Position numbers and translations under genes: made by a program. Shown piece after piece: positions 8,022 through 16,742 of a stretch of DNA of 42,522 bases. The notes beneath the pieces are model-generated. The model ran no database searches and was not told the DNA's origin. It saw only the letters and a program-made list of their open reading frames with translations. The first letter of the stretch is position 1. Every line of letters starts with the position of its first letter. The stretch is from the NCBI GenBank assembly GCA_003158745.1, contig PMLC01000046.1, positions 28,943 to 71,464 of the forward strand. The letters run 5' to 3'. Source of the stretch: Acidobacteriota bacterium. Lineage in GTDB: Bacteria; Acidobacteriota; Thermoanaerobaculia; Thermoanaerobaculales; Thermoanaerobaculaceae.

Positions 8022-9020
8022 CTACGGCTCCTCGACCAGCTTCCAGGTCGGATCGGGGTCGTAGTCGGTGATCGCGGCGGCGAGCGTGGCGGTGTCGGGG
8101 CCCAGGTTCTTCTCGTACACGCGCCCCTGCTGGCTGACGATGAAGGTCATGACCCCGGAGTTGTCCCATTTGTCGGGAAAGGCGATCAGCGCATAGCCCG
8201 CAATCATGTTGTCGTTGATGACGTAGCTGAACTTGCCTCCGGGCGCGTGCGGCCCCTGGGCTTTGAGGATCTTGAGGAAGTATCCGTGATACGGAGAGGG
8301 CTTCGGCTCATCGCTGCTCTTGGGCGTGCCCGGCGGGTAGCCCTCCACTCGTGCCTGGGCCACCAGGCTCCCCATCGGACTCAGTTTGCCGCCCTCGGGC
8401 GTTTCCCAATAGAGGCCGTCGCGTTCGCCCGGCGTGCTGATGAACCTCTGTGCGTAAACGGCAAGGCCGTCCTCGGCCGAGCCCTTCGGTTCGGTGTAGT
8501 ACTCCCACTGCGCCACCACGTAGGCGCGGCACGTTGCGATCGCGGAAAGCTCGTTCTCGCCGATCCTCCGGTTCGAAATCTCCTCGATTCCCGCCGCGGT
8601 GTCGAAGCGCCACTTGCGGCCATCCTTCACGATCGGGATCGGCGACGGCCAGTGCTCTTCGCCGACGAGGACGATGTACTTCGAATCGTTCACCTTCTCG
8701 AGCGTCGCGGACTTATCGAGGTTGGCGGCGAATTCCTTGAGCGCGCCGGCGTCCTCGACGGGATCGCCGGACATCAGCTTCTCACGGTCAGGCGCGAAGA
8801 TCGCGGTCAGCTCCCGATGATCGGTGTCCTTCACGGCTTTCACGAGAGCTTGCAGCGCAGCTTCCGGAGTGGCGAAGAGCTCTTGCTTCGGCGCCTTCTT
8901 CGGCGCGGCCAGCAGGGAAGCGGCAAGGAACGTCCCGATCAAGAAGAACACGAGCAGTGCCGGCGCAAACGGAACGCGGCTGCGAAGTCCCGGTGACCTC
9001 ATTGGTTTTGGCATTCCCAT
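8022..9020 (-). CDS. DUF2950 family exported protein
   Basis: About 332 residues. An N-terminal signal or anchor helix (APALLVFFLIGTFLAASLLA) precedes the DUF2950 domain. Visible hallmarks are FATPEAALQALVKAVKD, RKWRFDTAAGIEEI, NRRIGENELSAIATCRAYV, DGLYWETPEGGKLSPMGSLVA, PYHGYFLKILKAQG and a C-terminal TFIVSQQGRVYEKNLGPDT. The function is unknown. The gene is commonly next to DUF3300, as here (72 bases downstream of it). AAGGA and GGAG lie before the ATG at 9020; an ATG at 9014 is equally usable. A 158-base gap separates it from the DUF948 gene. Confidence 0.9.
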   Translation of the reverse strand: MGMPKPMRSPGLRSRVPFAPALLVFFLIGTFLAASLLAAPKKAPKQELFATPEAALQALVKAVKDTDHRELTAIFAPDREKLMSGDPVEDAGALKEFAANLDKSATLEKVNDSKYIVLVGEEHWPSPIPIVKDGRKWRFDTAAGIEEISNRRIGENELSAIATCRAYVVAQWEYYTEPKGSAEDGLAVYAQRFISTPGERDGLYWETPEGGKLSPMGSLVAQARVEGYPPGTPKSSDEPKPSPYHGYFLKILKAQGPHAPGGKFSYVINDNMIAGYALIAFPDKWDNSGVMTFIVSQQGRVYEKNLGPDTATLAAAITDYDPDPTWKLVEEP

Positions 9021-9092
9021 ACGCTCCAGTCCTTTCCTGCTCTCAGGTCGTGTTTGCTCGCGGTGTGTGGTCATTTTCGGGACCTCCCCAGC

Positions 9093-10214
9093 TCAGTGCT
9101 TGTTCCCGTCTTTGGGTTTCACTTGGCGAACAGGCGGGCGCGAAGGCGGCGTCACCAGCTTGCGCGGAACCAGCGCCCGGCTGACCTGGCCGCGCTGGCT
9201 GGTCACACGCGGGTCGAAAGCGCCCCGAACGGGAGTAAAAGCCGGCGTCACAGGCACGTGGACCTGCGCGGGCGGCTGCGGCACATGACCGCGGTAATCA
9301 TTGATCCTCGGGTTGGCGGTGTTGAGGTTGCGGGTGATGATCTTGTTGGGCACCGTCACATGAGCGGACTGAGGCACTGGTTGATTCACCACCCGATTGT
9401 TGCCGCGGAAGTTGTTGAAAGTCGTCGTGCGGTGAATGTCGTCGTAGCGGTTCAGCGCGCCGTAGTTCACCTGGCGGTTCACGATCGTCCGGTTGATGAC
9501 GACGTTTCGGAAGGTGTTGTTCACGTAGACGGTATTGGGGTGAATGTACTGGCGGCTCCGCCCGATCCATCCGGTGTTTCCCTCCCAGCCGTGATAGAAG
9601 ACGCGATGGCCGCCCCAGTCGAAGTCATAGTTGAGCCACGCTCCGATGAAGAAACGCGCGCCAAAGAACAGAGGCGCTCGGGAAAAGAAGACGACGGCCG
9701 GGTCGTACTGGGGCACGAAGAGGTATTGGGGTTGCGCCGGCCACAGCTCGATCTCGCCGCCGGAGTCGACGACCTGGAGTTGCGGAGTGGTGACGAGGTT
9801 GCCTGCCGAGCGCGCCTGGGCGCGCAGCCGCTGGATCGATGCCATGACGTCGGTGGACTGATTGGCGTACGCCTCTCCCAAGGCGGTTGCCCAGTCCAGC
9901 TTGTCGGCCATCATCGCCAAGACGGTCGGGTAGTGTGCCACGGCCTTGACGCTGACGTCCCACTGCTGGCCGTCGACATCGTCTGCATTGCGGTCGCCGC
10001 GCACGAAACGGGCCGCTGCGTCGATCTGGTCCGGGAAAGTCGCGGCGACGAGCACCTGCGCCAGCAGCGGATCGGGGTAGAGCGCGATCGGCGCCAGCAG
10101 GTTGTCGAGTTGATCGGCCGAGAAGGGCTCGTAGGGCGAGTTTGCCTGAGCTCGGACGGCCGGAGTGAAGACTGCCAGGAAGAGAACGAGCGAGACGGCC
10201 AGAAGTTTTCCCAT
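9093..10214 (-). CDS. DUF3300 family exported protein
   Basis: A 373-residue exported protein. The signal peptide (MGKLLAVSLVLFLAVFTPAV then RAQA) is followed by the DUF3300 core: FSADQLDNLLAPIALYPDPLLAQVLVAATFP, VAHYPTVLAMMADKLDW and YLFVPQYDPAVVF. The C-terminal third is unusually rich in Asn, Arg, Val and Thr, with near-repeats around NNTFRNVVINRTIVNRQ and NFRGNNRVVNQ, ending in a basic Pro-rich tail. The role is unknown; a secreted or periplasmic location is inferred. AAGGAGA stands eight bases before the ATG. It lies 50 bases downstream of the OmpA-like gene and is probably on the same transcript. Confidence 0.9.
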   Translation of the reverse strand: MGKLLAVSLVLFLAVFTPAVRAQANSPYEPFSADQLDNLLAPIALYPDPLLAQVLVAATFPDQIDAAARFVRGDRNADDVDGQQWDVSVKAVAHYPTVLAMMADKLDWATALGEAYANQSTDVMASIQRLRAQARSAGNLVTTPQLQVVDSGGEIELWPAQPQYLFVPQYDPAVVFFSRAPLFFGARFFIGAWLNYDFDWGGHRVFYHGWEGNTGWIGRSRQYIHPNTVYVNNTFRNVVINRTIVNRQVNYGALNRYDDIHRTTTFNNFRGNNRVVNQPVPQSAHVTVPNKIITRNLNTANPRINDYRGHVPQPPAQVHVPVTPAFTPVRGAFDPRVTSQRGQVSRALVPRKLVTPPSRPPVRQVKPKDGNKH

Positions 10215-10264
10215 GGTGTGTGTCTCCTTCTGCGAACTCCCGAGATTCCGCACGTTGCACCGCT

Positions 10265-10834
10265 TCAGAGCGTAACGCGGACTCCGGCACTGACGGCGTT
10301 GATGTCTACGTCGCGGAGCTTGTAGCGTTCCCACTCACCCAACACCGAGAACTTGCCGAAGTTGAACCGCAAACCCGCGCCATAGAACGGGTCGTGCCCA
10401 TGGTCGGTTCCGGCCACGAAATGCGGGTCGGTCACGGTGCCGGTGAGCGTCACATCGGTGCTCCAATACATGTAGCCGGCTTTCGCGTAGAGCGTGACCA
10501 GATCGCCGACCGGGATCCGGCCCGTGAGCGCAGCCGTCCCGGTTTTCGGGTCGTACCCCACTCGCGTGCTGCCTGCCGCCGAAGTAATCACGCCGTCGAA
10601 CTTGCCGAAGTTGACCCAGGCGGCCTCGACTCCGAGGAAGACAGGAAACTCATAGCCTAAGAAGAACTTGTACGAGTTCCGCGTTTGGTCGATGACCGTC
10701 GTGTTGATCGCCGCGTGACTCGCGGCGCCGCCAAGGTAGAAACCCTGCGCGGCCGCCGGTCGGCTCGCCCCAAGGCCTGCAACCAGGACACTCGCGCCAA
10801 GGAGAATCATCGGCGCCATCAGTTTCATCTTCAA
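10265..10834 (-). CDS. OmpA-like eight-stranded outer-membrane barrel protein
   Basis: A 189-residue protein: signal peptide (MAPMILLGASVLVAGLG, cleavage after AAA) and alternating strands typical of the small OmpA-type or opacity-protein barrels. Examples are SYKFFLGYEFPVFLGVEAAWVNFG, LVTLYAKAGYMYW, DPFYGAGLRFNFGKFSVLGEWERYK, and a terminal strand ending VTL. There is no peptidoglycan-binding OmpA C-domain. The start chosen is TTG at 10834, six bases after GGAGG. The duplicated copy of this leader at 42149 has GTG at the same position, which supports it. First gene after element b, heading the envelope cluster down to 7148. Confidence 0.87.
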   Translation of the reverse strand: MKMKLMAPMILLGASVLVAGLGASRPAAAQGFYLGGAASHAAINTTVIDQTRNSYKFFLGYEFPVFLGVEAAWVNFGKFDGVITSAAGSTRVGYDPKTGTAALTGRIPVGDLVTLYAKAGYMYWSTDVTLTGTVTDPHFVAGTDHGHDPFYGAGLRFNFGKFSVLGEWERYKLRDVDINAVSAGVRVTL

Positions 10835-10945
10835 CGTTGACCTCCATGCCCCGAGACGTGCGCATTCGGTGATGGGCCCGCACTTCCAACGAAGAAACCA
10901 GGTCCCACGATTCTCGTCGCACGCCTCCTTTCTCGGTCACCCACG

Positions 10946-11022
10946 AATCTAGTCCCTGTGGTGCTGTGCGGGATAGCGCATTTTGTACCCGGGATCGGAG
11001 CCGCAGATTAGGTAGGAACTAC
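10946..11022 (-). promoter_or_regulatory. Cassette element b: promoter of the OmpA-like operon
   Basis: Minus strand: box A GTAGTTCCTAC (11022-11012), 23 nt, box B GTACAAAATGC (10988-10978), 26 nt, and TAGATT (10951-10946). About 110 nt of 5' UTR lead to the TTG start at 10834. From box A through the UTR and into the signal-peptide codons (11022 down to about 10753) this DNA is closely similar to 41963-42232, so promoter, UTR and leader were duplicated as one piece. Confidence 0.8.
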
Positions 11023-11370
11023 GCGGTCGGCATCCGAACTGCCTCGCTGGCTCTCGCGTCGTGTCGCTTCTCAGCGGTCGAGGCGGTCGTTCCGAGGCGC
11101 TCTGGGCCACCGCCTGCCGCGCTGTTCATGCGGCCCGGTGGCAACCTGAGTGCTTCGACCAGCTCCGCCACCCTCGAGCGCGACCTCATCGATCGCTGCT
11201 GCTTCCGCACGCAGGTCGAGGTAAGGCATGCTGTCTTCGATTCCACGCACGCGGAGCGCAGCTTCTACCGGAGAATGAAGCACTCATAAGGGCAAGAATC
11301 ACGCGTCCTGTTCTTGGGTCCGCCGTCAGGCAGATTGCTATGGCAAAATGCGAATGGGAGGAGACGGCAT
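11023..11370. other. Intergenic region with no recognised gene
   Basis: This lies between the divergent element b and the MgtA-type gene. Short frames exist on both strands but none has a family match or a good start. A piece near 11130-11190, read on the minus strand, resembles the D-arm half of a Leu-type tRNA, but no acceptor or T-arm partner follows. The last 20 bases hold the GGAGGAG ribosome site for the ATPase. Confidence 0.5.
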
Positions 11371-13911
11371 ATGGAGCAGCAGGGTCCACCTTTCTGGAGC
11401 GTGCCTTCCGCCGAGGCCCTGAGGCGACTGCAGACGACGCCCAATGGGCTGTCGGCGGCCGAGGCTGTTTCTAGGACGAAGCGTTACGCCGCCCGCCGGC
11501 TGGCACCCAAGAAGCGTACCGACGCCGTGACCCTCCTCCTCTCGCAGTTTTCGAGCCCGATCGTTCTCATGCTCGTCGGTGCCGCCGTTATCTCCCTCTT
11601 CCTCCACGACACGACGGACGCCGCGATCATCCTCGCCATCGTGCTCGCGAGCGGCCTGTTGGGCTTCTGGCAGGAGAGAGGTGCGGCGGGAGCCGTGGAG
11701 AAGCTTCTCTCGCTCGTCGAGGTCAAGGCCCAGGTGCTGCGGGACGGCGCCCCGCACGACGTTCCCATGATCGAGGTCGTGCCCGGCGACGTCGTCCTTC
11801 TCTCGGCCGGCGCCACGGCCCCGGGCGATTGCCTGCTCCTCGAGGCCCGAGACCTCTTCGCGGACGAAGCCACCCTCACCGGCGAGACGTTTCCAGTCGA
11901 AAAGTCCGTGGCGGTCTTGGAGGCTGGGACGCCCCTCCCCAAACGGACGAACACCGTGTTCATGGGCACTCACATAGTCTCCGGCACGGCCACGGCTCTG
12001 GTGGTCGCGATCGGAAAGGACACAGAGTTCGGCAGGGTCTCCGAGCGCCTCAAACTGCGTCCGCCAGAGACCGACTTCGAGCGCGGGTTGCGACGATTCG
12101 GGTACTTGCTCCTGGAGGTGACGCTGCTCCTGGTGATCGCCATTTTCGGCTTCAACGTCTACCTACACCGCCCAGTTCTCGAGTCCTTTCTGTTCTCGAT
12201 GGCGCTGGCGGTGGGCCTGACACCGCAGCTCCTTCCGGCGATCGTCAGCATCAACCTCGCCCACGGCGCGCGCCGGATGGCCGAGCGGAAGGTCATCGTC
12301 AAGCGCCTGTCCTCGATCGAGAACTTCGGCAGCATGGACGTGTTGTGCACGGACAAGACGGGCACCATCACGGAAGGGGTCGTGACCCTTCAGTCCGCCA
12401 ACGACCTGGGAGGCCAGGCGAGCGATCGCGTCCTGCTCTACGCTCGCCTCAATGCCTCCTTCGAAACGGGTTTCTCGAGCCCTATCGACGCAGCCATCCG
12501 CAACCACGGCAGCATCGACATCTCGGCTTGGAAGAAGCTGGACGAGGTTCCCTACGATTTCCTGCGCAAGCGCCTTTCCATCCTCGCGGCCGGTCCCGAG
12601 GGCAACGTGATGATCACCAAGGGCGCCCTCGCCCAGGTGTTGGAGGTGTGCACCGCCGCCGAGGACGTGGCGGGAGTCGCGGTACCTTTGGAAAGCGTGC
12701 GGGGGCAGATCGAGGCGCAGTACGTCCAGTACAGCAACAACGGCCAGCGAACGCTCGGGGTTGCCTGCAAGAGGCTCGGTTCCGAAACCAGGATCGGGAA
12801 GGAAAGTGAAGTCGGCATGAGTTTTCTCGGCTTCATCCTGTTTTCCGACCCGCCCAAGGCCGGAATCGAGGCGACCATCGGCCGGCTGCGCGAGCTTGGC
12901 GTAAGCCTCAAAGTCATCACCGGGGACAACGCCCTGGTGGCCGGGACCGTGGCAAAAGCGATCGGGCTCGGCAGCGCACAGGTGCTTTCTGGCCCGGAAC
13001 TGAGGCAGATGAGTGACGGGGCGCTCCTCGCCCGGGTCGGCCAGGTCGACGTCTTCGCCGAGGTGGAGCCGAACCAGAAAGAGCGCATCATTCTGGCCCT
13101 GCGCAAAGCCGGTCACGTGGTCGGTTACATGGGCGACGGGATCAACGACGCCTCGGCGCTGCACGCGGCCGATGTGGGCCTTTCCGTTGATAGCGCCGTG
13201 GACGTGGCCAAGGAGGTTGCCGACATCGTGTTGCTGGAGAAGGACCTGGACGTGCTGGTCGACGGTGTGCGTGAGGGCCGAACCACCTTCGCCAACACGC
13301 TGAAGTACGTGCTGATGGCCACAAGCGCCAACTTCGGCAACATGTTCAGCATGGCGGGTGCCTCGCTGCTGCTGCCGTTCCTGCCGCTGCTGCCCAAACA
13401 GATCCTGCTGACCAACATGCTCACCGATATGCCGGAGACGACAATCGCCAGCGACAGCGTGGACGCCGAGATGCTGACCCGGCCCCGCCGATGGGACATC
13501 GGCTTCATCCGCTCCTTCATGCTGATCTTTGGCGTGTTGAGCTCGGTCTTCGACTACCTGACCTTCGGTGCGTTGCTATACGTCCTTAAGGCCAATACCA
13601 ACCAGTTCCGCACCGGCTGGTTCGTCGAGTCGGTGCTCTCCGCATCCCTCATCGTCCTTGTCGTCCGCAGCCGTCGCCCATTCTTCCGCAGCAGACCCAG
13701 CAAGCGCCTGCTATGGGCCACCCTGGGCGTCGTGGCGATCACACTGGTGATGCCGTTCCTGCCGTTCGCACCCCTCTTGGGCTTGACCCCGCTGCCGCCT
13801 CTCTTCCTGGGTCTGGTGGCGGTCATTGTGGCGATGTACATCCTCTCGGGAGAGCTTGTGAAGCGCATTTTCTACCGCCACTTCGAGCCGGCCCGTGCCG
13901 GCCACGCGTGA
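11371..13911 (+). CDS. mgtA: P-type (P3B) magnesium-translocating ATPase
   Basis: An 846-residue P-type ATPase close in length to MgtA/MgtB. Visible parts are the actuator TGET loop (LTGETFPVEKS), membrane helix 4 with the MgtA-type LTPQLLPAIV, the phosphorylation site DKTGT (Asp about 328) preceded by SSIENFGSMDVLC, the nucleotide-domain KGAL, the TGD loop (VITGDN) and the hinge GDGINDA (about 588). Four further C-terminal helices follow, with the NMLTDMPETTIASD signature. Family members import Mg2+ across the inner membrane under low Mg2+ or envelope stress. The ATG at 11371 has GGAGGAG eight bases upstream; a longer frame from 11314 lacks a site. No riboswitch or leader peptide could be recognised upstream. 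Confidence 0.92.
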   Translation: MEQQGPPFWSVPSAEALRRLQTTPNGLSAAEAVSRTKRYAARRLAPKKRTDAVTLLLSQFSSPIVLMLVGAAVISLFLHDTTDAAIILAIVLASGLLGFWQERGAAGAVEKLLSLVEVKAQVLRDGAPHDVPMIEVVPGDVVLLSAGATAPGDCLLLEARDLFADEATLTGETFPVEKSVAVLEAGTPLPKRTNTVFMGTHIVSGTATALVVAIGKDTEFGRVSERLKLRPPETDFERGLRRFGYLLLEVTLLLVIAIFGFNVYLHRPVLESFLFSMALAVGLTPQLLPAIVSINLAHGARRMAERKVIVKRLSSIENFGSMDVLCTDKTGTITEGVVTLQSANDLGGQASDRVLLYARLNASFETGFSSPIDAAIRNHGSIDISAWKKLDEVPYDFLRKRLSILAAGPEGNVMITKGALAQVLEVCTAAEDVAGVAVPLESVRGQIEAQYVQYSNNGQRTLGVACKRLGSETRIGKESEVGMSFLGFILFSDPPKAGIEATIGRLRELGVSLKVITGDNALVAGTVAKAIGLGSAQVLSGPELRQMSDGALLARVGQVDVFAEVEPNQKERIILALRKAGHVVGYMGDGINDASALHAADVGLSVDSAVDVAKEVADIVLLEKDLDVLVDGVREGRTTFANTLKYVLMATSANFGNMFSMAGASLLLPFLPLLPKQILLTNMLTDMPETTIASDSVDAEMLTRPRRWDIGFIRSFMLIFGVLSSVFDYLTFGALLYVLKANTNQFRTGWFVESVLSASLIVLVVRSRRPFFRSRPSKRLLWATLGVVAITLVMPFLPFAPLLGLTPLPPLFLGLVAVIVAMYILSGELVKRIFYRHFEPARAGHA

Positions 13912-13947
13912 CGAGGTTCCTGGAAGGCGAGTGATAATAGCGACACG

Positions 13948-15513
13948 ATGTGGCTCGTCGGCGCAGTGTGTGCGCTCGCTGCAATAAGCACGGGCACCGG
14001 GACGGGGGAGGTGGCGCCCGGTTCGCCGATCGTGGCAGTGCGCATCGAGCGCCACGATATCTACGATCTCAACGACCCCGCGACCTCGGCGTGGGCGTAC
14101 CGTTGGGTCGATGCCCTGCACATCTTGACCCGTGAGGAGTTCATCCGCTCGCTGCTGCTCTTCCACGTCGGCGACCCCCTCGATCCGGCGCGCCTCGCCG
14201 AGAGCGAGCTGATCCTGCGGGGCACGGGCTTCCTCAATCCGGTGCACATCTCGGCGCGCTCCGTCCCGGGCGGGGCCGAGGTGATCGTGGAGACCCACGA
14301 CCAGTGGACGACCGGGGTCGGAATCGACTTCGGGATTTCGGGGAGCAATCGGCATGCCGGCGGTAGCATCTCGGAGGACAACCTCTTCGGCCTGGGCAAG
14401 AGCTTCCTTCTCGATGTTCGCTCCGACGCCGAACGCACGACCACGACCTTCAGGTACAGGGACTTCACCTTCCTGCACAGCCGCTGGCAGCTCGAGCTCG
14501 AGCACGACAAGTCTTCGGACGGTTCTACCGACGTCTTTCAACTCCAGTACCCGTTCTTCGCCATCCTGACGCCGCGGGCCGGTGGCGTGGAGTGGCAGCG
14601 CCAGGGGCTGCAGGAGTACCTGTGGTCGAGCGGGGAGCGGAACGTGGTGGGCCATGCCAACACGCGGACCTTCGAGTTGTGGGGAGGGCTACGACTGCCG
14701 GGCGACGGCATCCTCACCAACCGCATCACTCTTGGAGTCTTCGGCGACCGAGCCATCTTCCAGGACTGGCACCGCCTCGACGGCTCTCCCTATCCGCAGC
14801 CGGAGAACCGCAACCTCCTGGGTGTCGAGGTGGGTTGGGAGCACCAGATCCTCAACTTGAGAGTGGTCCAGGGGTTTCGTGCGTGGCTTCGGCAGGAGGA
14901 TCTCCTTCTGGGGCCCAACTGGCTGGTGACAGCCGGCGTCTCGCTGCCGGCGTTCGGCGGCGACCGCGCCAGGCTGCGCTATCACGGGTCTCTCATCCTG
15001 GGGCAAATGAACGGGAGCAGATACTCCTGGCTGATTGCCGACCTCTCGGGGCGGGTCGAGAATGGCGGCTTCGCCAACGCCGTCACCCACATCGAAATGG
15101 GAGGCGCGCTCACCGGAACGGCGGGCTGGCGAGTCCGTGCGGCGGCCGATCTAGGCCACAACCTCGACGGCGATCGGCAGCTCACGCTGGGCGCCGATAC
15201 CGGTCTCCGCGGCTACGACCCCAATACGTTCGACGGGACGTCCAGGGTGGTGACCAACCTGGAGTGGCGCCGCCGCATCACCGGCGAGCTCCTCCATGTC
15301 GCGGCCCTGGGTTTCACGGCGTTCGCCGACGGCGGCAAGACTTGGGGCGCACGGGTCGGGCCGCCTACCGATGGGTGGCGGGGCGACGTGGGCGGCGGCC
15401 TTCTTGTCGAGATCACCCGCGCCTCTTTGGTGCGCATCCTCCGGTTGGAGCTCGCATACCCGGATCGCGGCAAGGGCCCGGTGTTCCAGCTCACCAGCGA
15501 CTCGCTGTTCTGA
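13948..15513 (+). CDS. Omp85/BamA-like outer-membrane beta-barrel protein
   Basis: A 521-residue protein with an N-terminal signal-like segment. One region resembles a POTRA domain (about 28-115: IVAVRIERHDIYDL, then LLLFHVGDPLDPARLAESELILRGTGFL, then GGAEVIVETHDQWTT). The rest alternates in barrel strands, including ISEDNLFGLGKSF and, near the end, LTLGADTGLRGYDPNTFDG. The RGY segment there matches the strand-linked motif of the Omp85/ShlB family. It could be a substrate-specific assembly or secretion barrel. Family placement is by pattern; only one POTRA is seen, against several in BamA. It follows the ATPase by 36 bases; the ribosome site is weak. Confidence 0.72.
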   Translation: MWLVGAVCALAAISTGTGTGEVAPGSPIVAVRIERHDIYDLNDPATSAWAYRWVDALHILTREEFIRSLLLFHVGDPLDPARLAESELILRGTGFLNPVHISARSVPGGAEVIVETHDQWTTGVGIDFGISGSNRHAGGSISEDNLFGLGKSFLLDVRSDAERTTTTFRYRDFTFLHSRWQLELEHDKSSDGSTDVFQLQYPFFAILTPRAGGVEWQRQGLQEYLWSSGERNVVGHANTRTFELWGGLRLPGDGILTNRITLGVFGDRAIFQDWHRLDGSPYPQPENRNLLGVEVGWEHQILNLRVVQGFRAWLRQEDLLLGPNWLVTAGVSLPAFGGDRARLRYHGSLILGQMNGSRYSWLIADLSGRVENGGFANAVTHIEMGGALTGTAGWRVRAAADLGHNLDGDRQLTLGADTGLRGYDPNTFDGTSRVVTNLEWRRRITGELLHVAALGFTAFADGGKTWGARVGPPTDGWRGDVGGGLLVEITRASLVRILRLELAYPDRGKGPVFQLTSDSLF

Positions 15514-15589
15514 CCTCGCGCGCGTGCGGGCTGAATGGGGCATGCCTTGAAGCTCCCTGCGAGTATCCGTACCATTCCTCGACGACAGG

Positions 15590-16555
15590 ATGACCGTGAT
15601 TCATCACCCATCTCCCGATAGCTTCATCACCGAGTGCCGCCAGCCTCGGGGACGCCTTCCGTCCGCCAGCCCTCGTCTGCCCCGGATGCTGGGTTTGGAG
15701 GCCGCCGATGTCCTCGTACTTATGGCGCTCGTCGCCTACACCGTGCTCGCGGTTGCCTTCCGCCGCCGAGTTGCTGGGTGGCATCTGCTGGCGGCGAAGA
15801 ACCTGGTGGCCGCGCTGGTGTTCCTTGCCGGAACTACAGTGGCTCGATGCCTCAACAACGGCGGCGCGAGGTTCCTCGTCCGGATGGGGACCGTCAGTCT
15901 TGCCTACGCTTACCTCTTCGGCGCCGTGGATTCCCTGCAGCTCATCCTGCGCGGGCGCTGGCTGGACGGTACCGTGCTGGCGCTCGAGGAGCGCCTCTTC
16001 GGCGTCCAGCCGAACCTCTGGATGCAGCGGTTCACCCGTTCGTGGCTGACCGAGTGGATGATGTTCGCCTACGTGGTCTACCTCCCGCTCTACCCGCTGG
16101 TCTGTGCGGCGATCTACGCTCGCCGGGGGGGGCGTGCGGTGGAAGAGGTCTTCTTCAGCCTCGGTCTCGTCAACGTGCTGTGCGACGTCGGGTTCATCCT
16201 GTTCCCCGTGGCAGGGCCGCTGGCATTCATTGGCGCGCGGTTCACTGTTCCGCTCGAAGGCTGGGTGTTCACCTCGCTCGGCGAGTTGGTCCGCGCCAAG
16301 CTCCATTTCGTCGGCGGCTCGCTGCCGAGCCCGCACTGCGCGGCAGCCACGGTACTGTGGGGCATGGCGTGGCGCCACTGTCGATGGCTCTTCTGGCTGC
16401 TCGCGCCGATCGTCCTCACGCTATACGTCTCCACCGTCTATGGCCGCTACCACTACGCGAGCGACGCGGTGACCGGGATCGCTCTCGCCCTGGCGGTGGT
16501 GGCGGTCGCGCCGGGGCTGCTGCGCGCCTGGGAGCGGGCGGCGAGTCCGCGCTGA
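15590..16555 (+). CDS. PAP2-superfamily membrane phosphatase or phosphotransferase
   Basis: A 321-residue integral membrane protein with about six helices. The two last PAP2 motifs are clear: GGSLPSPHCAA (about 241-252; PSxH) and YGRYHYASD (about 283-291; R-x5-H-x3-D type, read loosely). The first KxxxxxxRP motif is not convincing, which fits the Aur1/inositol-phosphotransferase-like PAP2_3 branch. Such enzymes act on phospholipid head groups or isoprenoid phosphates at the membrane. The ATG at 15590 has only a weak AGG before it; Met at about residue 33 (15686) is an alternative start. Plus-strand neighbours are the Omp85-like gene and the epimerase. Confidence 0.75.
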   Translation: MTVIHHPSPDSFITECRQPRGRLPSASPRLPRMLGLEAADVLVLMALVAYTVLAVAFRRRVAGWHLLAAKNLVAALVFLAGTTVARCLNNGGARFLVRMGTVSLAYAYLFGAVDSLQLILRGRWLDGTVLALEERLFGVQPNLWMQRFTRSWLTEWMMFAYVVYLPLYPLVCAAIYARRGGRAVEEVFFSLGLVNVLCDVGFILFPVAGPLAFIGARFTVPLEGWVFTSLGELVRAKLHFVGGSLPSPHCAAATVLWGMAWRHCRWLFWLLAPIVLTLYVSTVYGRYHYASDAVTGIALALAVVAVAPGLLRAWERAASPR

Positions 16556-16742
16556 GACGAAAGCGCCGCCCCGCCCGACGCCTTTTCGCGGCACCTTGGG
16601 CGGTGTTAACCTTGCCCGCGATGGGAGCACAGGTCCAAGTTCCCCCGGGAAAGTCCAGGATCCTCCGCCCCGTTGCTGTGCCGCCGACCGGGTGGCCCCG
16701 AAGGGGGTCAGTGCGGCCGTCGGCGCCGACGGAGTGACAGCG

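Noticed and set aside
11130-11190. tRNA-Leu-like half on the minus strand (GGTGGCGGAGCTGGTCGAAGCAC)
   Set aside because: A D-arm-like piece is visible, but no anticodon arm, no GGTTCGAAT-type T-arm and no acceptor pairing were found. At most it is a relic.
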